64,000 nucleotides of DNA from Allolucifera butyrica. Its GTDB lineage: Bacteria > Bacillota > Negativicutes > Sporomusales > UPPP01. The notes beneath the pieces were generated by a model. It was not told the origin of the DNA. It ran no database searches and worked only from the letters and a program-made list of their open reading frames with translations. The stretch lies in the NCBI RefSeq assembly GCF_900476375.1, contig NZ_UPPP01000105.1, forward strand, positions 62,001 through 126,000. Reading direction: 5' to 3'. Every line of letters begins with the position of its first letter. Position 1 is the first letter of the stretch. This document shows, in pieces, positions 60,549-64,000 of this stretch. The position numbers were made by a program, and so were the translations under genes.

Positions 60549-60734
60549 CGGTTAGCTAGTGAAATGTGGTAATATTTAATGTCAATTAAGGGAATATCTG
60601 GTTCTGTCGTGGTCATATCAGAAGCCGGGGCCGGTGCAGCTAGCCGGAGAAGCAGCGGTTGAGCAACATTATCCATTGGCTGGTGGTTTTGTTGCGCCGA
60701 TATTTAAATTCAGGGAGAAAGGGAGTAAAGAATT

Positions 60735-61241
60735 ATGATTGATAACAAAATTAGGATTCAAGGGGATGCAGTAGTAGACATTCAGCGAGGAGCCATAGGG
60801 CACCGGGCAACCTGGACCGGTTTGACGTACACCAAGGCCAGGGAAGCGGGAAAGGCGGCAGAAGCGGAAAAAATCATCCGGGAAGCCATTGTAGAAACCG
60901 GTAAGATCCAGGGTGCTCAAATCAAAACCCAATGCCGGGAGCCGGAAAACGTTGCCTGCTTTACAGAAACGTTCTTGACTCCCAATGTCGAAAAGACGTT
61001 TGAAATTGAATTTACAAACAAGACCGCAGACCGGGTAGATCTGGAATTCCATCACTGTCCGCTGCTGAAAGCCTGGCAGGATTTAGGCTTTGACGACGCA
61101 ACCTGTGAGAAGTTATGCGATATGGCTATGGATGGAGACAGAAGCATTGCCAAAGCCGTGGGATTTGAATTTTATCTGGGTGATACCATTGCCAAGGGCG
61201 GCAAGACCTGTCAGATGTCTTATTTCAAAAAAGGTAAATAG
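60735..61241 (+). CDS. L-2-amino-thiazoline-4-carboxylate hydrolase family protein
   Basis: A 168-residue protein with the ATC hydrolase domain: KIIREAIVETGKIQGAQI, FEIEFTNKTADRVDLEFHHCP (Cys-preceded His pair) and CEKLCDMAMDGDRSIAKAVGFEFYLGDTIAKGGKTCQMSYF. In Pseudomonas the enzyme family opens ATC on the path to cysteine. Here the next gene breaks down cysteine, so the order makes a route from a cysteine precursor, or a related thiol, to pyruvate. Confidence 0.8.
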   Translation: MIDNKIRIQGDAVVDIQRGAIGHRATWTGLTYTKAREAGKAAEAEKIIREAIVETGKIQGAQIKTQCREPENVACFTETFLTPNVEKTFEIEFTNKTADRVDLEFHHCPLLKAWQDLGFDDATCEKLCDMAMDGDRSIAKAVGFEFYLGDTIAKGGKTCQMSYFKKGK

Positions 61242-61265
61242 TATTGCCCAAAGGAGAACTCTGCA

Positions 61266-62534
61266 ATGGATACGATGCAATATGATAATTATCTAAAGAT
61301 ATTAAAGGGAGAACTCATCCCGGCTATGGGGTGCACGGAGCCGATTGCCATTGCGCTGGCGGCCGCCAAGGCAAGAGAGGTCCTGGGACAAATGCCGGAA
61401 CGGATGGTTATTCGCTGCAGCGGTAATATTATCAAAAATGTAAAGGGCGTTGTCGTACCAAATTCCGGCGGCCAGAAAGGCGTGGAAGTGGCAGCCATCC
61501 TTGGCGCTGTCGCCGGGAAGGCGGACCTGGAGCTTGAAGTTATCAGCCAGGTGAAACAGGCAGACATCGAAAAGACCAGAATGCTATACCGCCGGGGAAT
61601 TTGCCGCTGTGAGCTGGAAGCAGGCGAAGAGAATCTTTTCGTTCGCGCCGAATTGACAGCCGGACAGGAAACAGCCGCTGTGGAAGTCCGAACCAGGCAC
61701 AACCACATTGCCCAAATTGAAAAAAAAGGTCAGGTGGTATTTGCGCAGCCCGATATAGCAATTCAAGAGTCCGGGGATAAGTCCAAGCTTAATATCAGGG
61801 ACATACTCGAGTTTGCCAACAAAGTAAACCTGGATGATATAAGGGAAATCATCGGCAGACAGATTCAGTGCAATTCCGCCATAGCGGAAGAAGGCTTAAA
61901 GCATAAATGGAGTGCCCAGGTGGGACTGACTCTCCTGAAATCAGGCAGTAACGATGTGCGGATCAGGGCCAGAGCGGCGGCAGCGGCAGGCTCCGATGCG
62001 AGGATGAATGGCTGTGCCCTCCCGGTCGTCATTAACTCCGGAAGCGGCAACCAGGGGATCACCTGTACCATGCCGGTAGTTGTTTATGCGGCAGAGATGG
62101 GAGCCGATGAGGAGACCCTTTACCGGGCGCTTGTCCTGACTAATCTTCTGTCCCTGCATCAGAAACGGTATATCGGCAACCTGTCGGCTTACTGCGGAGC
62201 CGTTTCGGCCGGCGCCGCCGCTGCTTGCGGCATCGCCTACCTGCATGGCGCCGGTTATGATGTCATTGGCAAAACCCTCATTAATGCTCTGGGGAATGTG
62301 GGCGGCATTGTGTGCGATGGAGCCAAAGCTTCCTGTGCGGCAAAGATTTCCAGCGCAGTGGACGCGGGGATTCTGGGCTATGAAATGGCAAAACGCGACC
62401 TGGTTTTTCCCTTCGGCGAGGGACTGGTGGAAAGGGATTACGAAACGACAATCCAGAACATCGGCCGTATGGGCCGCCAGGGCATGAAATCTACGGATGT
62501 GGAAATTCTGAACATTATGATAGGAAATCGTTGA
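61266..62534 (+). CDS. cyuA: L-cysteine desulfidase (CyuA/UPF0597 family)
   Basis: A 422-residue enzyme converting L-cysteine to pyruvate, ammonia and hydrogen sulfide, with an oxygen-sensitive [4Fe-4S] cluster. Conserved marks: AMGCTEPIAIALAAAKA (near 20), GCALPVVINSGSGNQGITCTMPV (near 247) and GGIVCDGAKASCAAKISSA (near 343), which supply the cluster cysteines. GGAGAA precedes the ATG. Second gene of the operon. Its product H2S and pyruvate suit an anaerobic life. Confidence 0.9.
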   Translation: MDTMQYDNYLKILKGELIPAMGCTEPIAIALAAAKAREVLGQMPERMVIRCSGNIIKNVKGVVVPNSGGQKGVEVAAILGAVAGKADLELEVISQVKQADIEKTRMLYRRGICRCELEAGEENLFVRAELTAGQETAAVEVRTRHNHIAQIEKKGQVVFAQPDIAIQESGDKSKLNIRDILEFANKVNLDDIREIIGRQIQCNSAIAEEGLKHKWSAQVGLTLLKSGSNDVRIRARAAAAAGSDARMNGCALPVVINSGSGNQGITCTMPVVVYAAEMGADEETLYRALVLTNLLSLHQKRYIGNLSAYCGAVSAGAAAACGIAYLHGAGYDVIGKTLINALGNVGGIVCDGAKASCAAKISSAVDAGILGYEMAKRDLVFPFGEGLVERDYETTIQNIGRMGRQGMKSTDVEILNIMIGNR

Positions 62535-62618
62535 AAACTCAATTTTTTGAATTGTTAACGCAAAATACCATGAGAGCCCCTTGCGCTAAGTAACTTAAAA
62601 ACACAAGGAGTGGTAAGG

Positions 62619-63749
62619 ATGGAAGAAAAATCAATCCATTTAAAAAAGGTAGTAATTCTGGCGGGAGCATTGTGTGCGTACTGGATTGGATCCGGCTTCG
62701 CAACCGGCCAGGAGGTTTTGCAGTTTTTCAGCACCAACGGGATAAACGGAATTATAGCCGCATTCGTTTTTCTGGTTTTAATGAGTTTTTTAACGTACGT
62801 TTTATATGGAATCGGCTATAAAAAGAAATTTGACAATCCTTATGACGTTTTTGAATATTATTGCGGTAAAGTGATTGGCCAGGTTTATATATGGTATAGC
62901 GTTGTATTAGTGTATGCCATATTTGTAGTTATGCTTGCCGGGGGAGGGGCGACCATCCATCAATACTACGGCATACCAGCCTATTTAGGTACCGGGGCGA
63001 TCGCTCTGCTGGCATTGGGCACAGCCGTGCTGGGAATCGAAAAGCTTATCGACATCATCGGCGTCATCGGGCCAATTAAAATTGTATTTGTGGCAATCGT
63101 AGGGATTGCCGGGATTGTTACTCTTCTCGGGCAGCCGGCTTTACTATCGGAAGCCAGCCGGCTTATGCCAACGTTAGGCTTCAAATCCGCTTCTTCCAAT
63201 TGGGCCTGGTCGGGAGCGCTATATGCTTTCCTTGCGCTGATGGTTAGTATCCCGTTCCAGGTGGATTGCGGAGCGTCGGCAGGCAGTGTAAAAGAAGCAA
63301 GAATAGCGGGGTTAACAGGAACGGCTGCCTTTACGGTTGCAATTATTTCGCTGGTAATTGGCGAACTTGTTTATTATAAATTGATTATCGGCCAGCAGGT
63401 TCCTACCTTAGCAATTGCGAATCACATATCACCGGTTTTAGGATTGACCTTTTCCGTATTAATCGTGCTGTGCATCTATTCCGCAGTGGCTTCCTTTCTT
63501 TTAATGACGGTGAGAAAGTTTGCCGCCGACAAAACGCCAAAGTTTAATATCATTGCAACCGTGCTCACTGCGATCGGTATGTTTTTTGGCGGAATATTCC
63601 CTTTTGACAAACTGGTAAATATTTTATATCCATTCGCCGGATATTCAGCGATTGTTTTCGCCGGTTTTATGTTTTATAAAGAATTAAGGGAGAATAGTGA
63701 AAAAGGTAATATTGAAAAAGAAAATAATGAAGAGAATTCCGGTATTTAG
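62619..63749 (+). CDS. YkvI-family membrane transporter
   Basis: A 376-residue protein with about ten membrane segments. It starts with a helix (VVILAGALCAYWIGSGFATGQEVLQFF), a form typical of the YkvI family of putative amino acid transporters. AAGGAG stands 8 bases before the ATG at 62619. It lies downstream of the cysteine desulfidase gene and could import the substrate of the pathway. Confidence 0.85.
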   Translation: MEEKSIHLKKVVILAGALCAYWIGSGFATGQEVLQFFSTNGINGIIAAFVFLVLMSFLTYVLYGIGYKKKFDNPYDVFEYYCGKVIGQVYIWYSVVLVYAIFVVMLAGGGATIHQYYGIPAYLGTGAIALLALGTAVLGIEKLIDIIGVIGPIKIVFVAIVGIAGIVTLLGQPALLSEASRLMPTLGFKSASSNWAWSGALYAFLALMVSIPFQVDCGASAGSVKEARIAGLTGTAAFTVAIISLVIGELVYYKLIIGQQVPTLAIANHISPVLGLTFSVLIVLCIYSAVASFLLMTVRKFAADKTPKFNIIATVLTAIGMFFGGIFPFDKLVNILYPFAGYSAIVFAGFMFYKELRENSEKGNIEKENNEENSGI

Positions 63750-63777
63750 TGAAACCAACGTCGAAACGATTCCGCGG

Positions 63778-63811
63778 ACAGGGACTGGATTCAGTCTCTG
63801 TCTTTTTTTTA
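63778..63811 (+). terminator. Terminator
   Basis: ACAGGGACTG pairs with CAGTCTCTGT (one G-U) around GATT and is followed by a run of eight T. Confidence 0.75.
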
Positions 63812-63881
63812 TAACCTTTTGCCGGATACTACATAAAATATAGTAAAAGTAGAATAAAGCGGCGGAAAGGACGAAAGTGCT

Positions 63882-64000
63882 ATGGAATTTCTTGGCGTAG
63901 AGTGTGAATTGAAAAAGTTTTTGAAATTCCACCTGAATACTCCCCTGGTATTTCAACTGGAAGGAAATCCGTTTTTAATAGGACGCCCCAATGTAATTGA
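63882..64000 (+). CDS. Partial gene, function unknown (3' end outside window)
   Basis: An open frame from an ATG behind GGAAAGG up to the window edge; 39 residues are seen, starting MEFLGVECELKKFLKFHLN. Too short to assign. Confidence 0.55.
   Translation, partial: MEFLGVECELKKFLKFHLNTPLVFQLEGNPFLIGRPNVI

Noticed and set aside
60579..60662. 27-codon frame in the leader of the cysteine operon
   Set aside because: The ribosome site is weak and the composition does not suggest a Cys-rich leader peptide; not called.
1..64000. CRISPR arrays, tRNA and rRNA genes
   Set aside because: No spaced direct repeats, no tRNA cloverleaf ending with a CCA-type acceptor stem and no rRNA signature were seen by eye on either strand.

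Overview
The window reads as chromosome of an anaerobic, diderm member of the Firmicutes, most likely Negativicutes (Sporomusaceae-like). This is inferred from the mix of Gram-positive features (strong GGAGG ribosome sites, LexA with CGAAC-type boxes, many GTG/TTG starts) with a signal-peptide beta-barrel protein ending in Phe (10429-11199), plus ferredoxin and [4Fe-4S] enzymes. No rRNA, tRNA, CRISPR array or intact insertion sequence was seen.

Layout. 0-15 kb: housekeeping and envelope genes: nicotinate phosphoribosyltransferase, a frameshifted exonuclease III, a second methionine aminopeptidase, papain-like and NlpC/P60 peptidases, a CheY plus CheX-like pair, LexA, an outer-membrane-type protein, a phosphodiester glycosidase and a polysaccharide deacetylase. 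14.7-21.3 kb: small regulator-plus-target units (MarR with cupin and reductase; TetR with methyltransferase; MarR with MFS pump), each with a visible palindromic operator. 22.6-44.1 kb: one co-directional block of 18 genes that I interpret as a divergent contractile injection system. 44-56 kb: a plastic region with gene remnants, duplicated promoters, flavodoxin-ferredoxin, PfpI, MerR-amidohydrolase, YncE-like, LysR with Na+/solute symporter, and a second MFS pump. 56-64 kb: exporters (EamA, LysE), an iron-sulfur flavoprotein, a LUD protein and a cysteine-catabolism operon (ATC hydrolase, cysteine desulfidase, YkvI-type transporter) with a divergent GntR regulator.

Main system. The 22.6-44.1 kb block holds a VWA protein, a 725-residue protein that looks like a T6SS TssB and TssC sheath fused in one chain, a 141-residue tube-like protein followed by an internal terminator, a J-domain protein, two FHA proteins, a PP2C phosphatase, a membrane-anchored degenerate PP2C with helical repeats, two candidate baseplate proteins, an Hsp70-like ATPase, an adaptor-like protein, a DcrB/Eag-like chaperone candidate, two VgrG-like spikes, a PAAR-like tip, a C-terminal TNT (NAD+ glycohydrolase) toxin and a likely immunity gene. 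I see no ClpV, no TssJLM membrane complex and no TssK/F/G homologue recognisable by eye. Hsp70/J in place of ClpV is an inference worth testing.

Other signals not explained by ordinary gene calls: a probable type I toxin-antitoxin locus at 2603-2890 with a decayed second copy at 56165-56335; four promoters with 11-bp-periodic Pho-box-like repeats all placed 10 nt before the -10 box, three of them driving roughly 55-nt transcripts; and a dispersed terminator-type repeat lying behind many genes.
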